Source of the DNA: Lingula anatina
Taxonomy: Eukaryota > Brachiopoda > Lingulata > Lingulida > Lingulidae
NCBI RefSeq assembly: GCF_001039355.2
Contig: NW_019773850.1
Span: 6,541-32,060 of the forward strand
DNA: 25,520 nt
Reading direction: 5' to 3'
Shown here: positions 24,049-25,520 of the stretch, piece by piece
How positions within the stretch are numbered: the stretch's first letter is position 1
Layout: each line of letters begins with the position of its first letter
Notes under the pieces: model-generated
The model's input: the letters and a program-made list of their open reading frames with translations, nothing else
The model's database searches: none
What the model was told of the DNA's origin: nothing
Translations under genes and position numbers: made by a program

Positions 24049-24475
24049 CTTTGAATGCAGGAATGGGGTCGTTGACCATTGGTAAGTACGGGAAAATTGC
24101 CGTTTTTTCCAGGAAAATCCAATTTTTGGCCAAAACGAAGAGTTATTTTGACTTTAACCGACGGAGCCCTCTCTGACATTGCATAGTCACTGGTGACCTA
24201 CTTAAAACCGCGGGAAAAGCAGACAACAACAACACTATACAACAATAATATAAAATTAATGAGATATATTCGTCTTTTCGTTAAAAATGCATCACACACA
24301 CGACGACAGAAAAGGGTTCCAGAAATAAATAACATAACATAACATAACATTATACTATAACTAGGGATGGCCGGGTCTAGATTACCCTGTTAGACCCTTT
24401 TCGGACTTTTGGCCTTGTAGAGCCGACTAAAAATAAGTTATAGGGACCATTCCCAGACCCTGTTATACTAATTGT
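24049..24475. other. Intergenic stretch with a short ACATA repeat
   Basis: No gene recognised. CATAA pentamers repeat at about 24330-24350, and 24363-24400 has GGGTCTAGA-like motifs near the adjacent hairpin element. Confidence 0.5.
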
Positions 24476-24666
24476 GGATCGATCTATCTCAGAGGGAATC
24501 TCACAAAACTGCTATCAACTTCAGCGGCTTAAATGTCTGTCACGCCTACGGAAGCTGCTACGGGATAATTAATTATCGTTTAGCAGCTTCGTTAGGCGTA
24601 CCAGACATCTAAGCCGCGTAAGCTGAAAGCAATTTAGCGAGAAACCCCTCCGAGATGGATCGATCC
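24476..24666. mobile_element. 191-bp hairpin MITE with GGATCGATC ends
   Basis: An imperfect palindrome almost end to end. The left begins GGATCGATCTATCTCAGAGGG and the right, read inverted, begins GGATCGATCCATCTCGGAGGG. Further pairs include CAGCGGCTTA with TAAGCCGCG, and CGCCTACGGAAGCTGCTA with TAGCAGCTTCGTTAGGCG. The centre is ATAATTAATTAT near 24571. It has no coding capacity. The target duplication was not resolved because GATCGATCTA also recurs at 24673-24682. Confidence 0.82.
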
Positions 24667-25281
24667 TGTTAGATCGATCTAGGTATGGGAACCCAGTCTT
24701 ACAGTAGCAAAACCGATTTTAGAACAAACGACAAATATTTGGCTACAGATACAACTTGTAAGGGTCCATATGTTCCTCCCTACCCAGGTTCTTCTAATAT
24801 TTTACTTGTCACTGATGCATGGGAGAGGGAATATAACCACAAACTCACATCTTCAGTTCCAACTCTAAAGTTTCTTTATCATGTCCTTGAACATAATATG
24901 ACGAAAATCAAGTTATTATACATCGACGGCTTATAAAATGCCTCAACGTAATGGAAAGCTTTGACATACAGGGTTGCTACTTAATATGGAATATCTTTTA
25001 TCATTGTTATTTTTGAGTGCTGATTAAATTTTTTTGGCTCGAGTCATTAAAAAAGTATGTCACTGAGTGATAATAACATCCAGTCTTCTGTTGTGAGATA
25101 TTTTGGTCAATAACATCAAATCTAATAAGATGCCATTCAAAAGAAAGGAACACCCCCAGAAAACCATATCAACAGTTTGATGTCAGTATAAACTTTAAGA
25201 TAAGATATTAAAGAAAATGATAGCCTCTGGACAGTGATATGTTACACAGTCAAAGAACTCACTACAGTAAATCATGAAAAG
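24667..25281. other. Stretch before the Tc1-like transposase, one unassigned small frame
   Basis: An 83-codon open frame on the plus strand at 24685-24936 resembles no family I know and begins next to a MITE; I do not call it a gene. TACAGGGTTGCTAC near 24967 could be the terminal repeat of the transposon that continues to the right, but the matching end lies outside the window. Confidence 0.45.
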
Positions 25282-25520
25282 TCAGTAATTGCCGGTATGA
25301 CCTCCAGCAGCCGCTTGCAGCGCCCTCATCCTACATAGCATACCTTGTGACACGTTTTTAGAGTTTGGGTGGGGATATCATTCCACGCAGTGATATTTGC
25401 CTGTCGCAGTTCATCACTATTTACCGGCCGAGGACCATAGCTATTAATTCTGTGAGTTACTTCCTCCCACAGATTTTCAATTGGGTTCATATCTGGAGAG
25501 TTTGCAGGCCAGGGCAGTTG
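25282..25520 (-). pseudogene. Tc1-like transposase C-terminus, frameshifted, cut by the window end
   Basis: Reading left from 25520 the minus strand gives PWPANSPDMNPIENLWEEV, the block carrying the third catalytic acid (E in PIENLW) of Tc1-type DD34E transposases. ELRQANITAWNDIPTQTLK follows, as expected. The frame then shifts by one base near 25350, after which RMRALQAAAGGHTGNY and a stop match the usual C-terminal SMRRRxxAxxxxxGGHTRY. The catalytic block is intact but the frameshift implies a dead copy. The N-terminal part lies beyond the window. Confidence 0.88.

Noticed and set aside
24685-24936. 83-codon plus-strand frame
   Set aside because: No recognisable domain, and its start abuts a MITE. 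No splice partner or promoter was seen.

Overview
This is a eukaryotic genomic window of about 25.5 kb, almost certainly from an animal. Genes are split by GT-AG introns, the DNA is AT-rich, and there are many dinucleotide repeats, short foldback transposons and Tc1/mariner relics. Conserved animal genes beside abundant MITEs suggest a non-vertebrate, perhaps marine, metazoan. I cannot name a phylum from this sequence.

Layout: (1) 341-6701, minus strand: a seven-exon gene for a Mondo-family bHLH-zipper transcription factor (MLXIP/MLXIPL relatives). Only the C-terminal half is recognisable: basic region, helix-loop-helix, zipper and WKYW...RPLFDSF dimerisation domain. One intron carries minor-spliceosome (U12-type) signals. 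(2) 6702-9729: non-coding, with a 108-bp foldback element carrying an 8-bp target duplication and a TATA-bearing stretch with three AGATAAGAC motifs. (3) 9730-13491, minus: a six-exon NSUN4, the mitochondrial rRNA cytosine-5 methyltransferase, with an unusual lysine-rich and acidic insertion. (4) 13492-13644: a 153-bp divergent promoter shared with (5) 13645-17344, plus: a seven-exon UBE2J1, an ER-anchored ubiquitin-conjugating enzyme. (6) 17345-19535: 3' flank with a MITE, microsatellites and a decayed mariner-like transposase. (7) 19536-20699: two 568-bp nearly identical copies flanking a single N, best read as an assembly duplication. (8) 21039-22370, plus: an intronless 443-residue type II membrane protein with a DxD motif, probably a Golgi glycosyltransferase. 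(9) 22621-24048: a 291-bp tandem duplication, then a truncated 5' copy of the glycosyltransferase gene interrupted by a MITE. (10) 24049-25520: a second hairpin MITE and a frameshifted Tc1-like transposase cut off by the window end.

The three conserved genes are housekeeping or metabolic regulators with no obvious shared pathway; NSUN4 and UBE2J1 probably share promoter elements. I see no RNA gene, CRISPR array or new multi-gene system. The most notable points are the U12-type intron, the apparently short Mondo protein, the NSUN4 insertion, the glycosyltransferase with its MITE-interrupted partial copy, and the likely assembly artefact.
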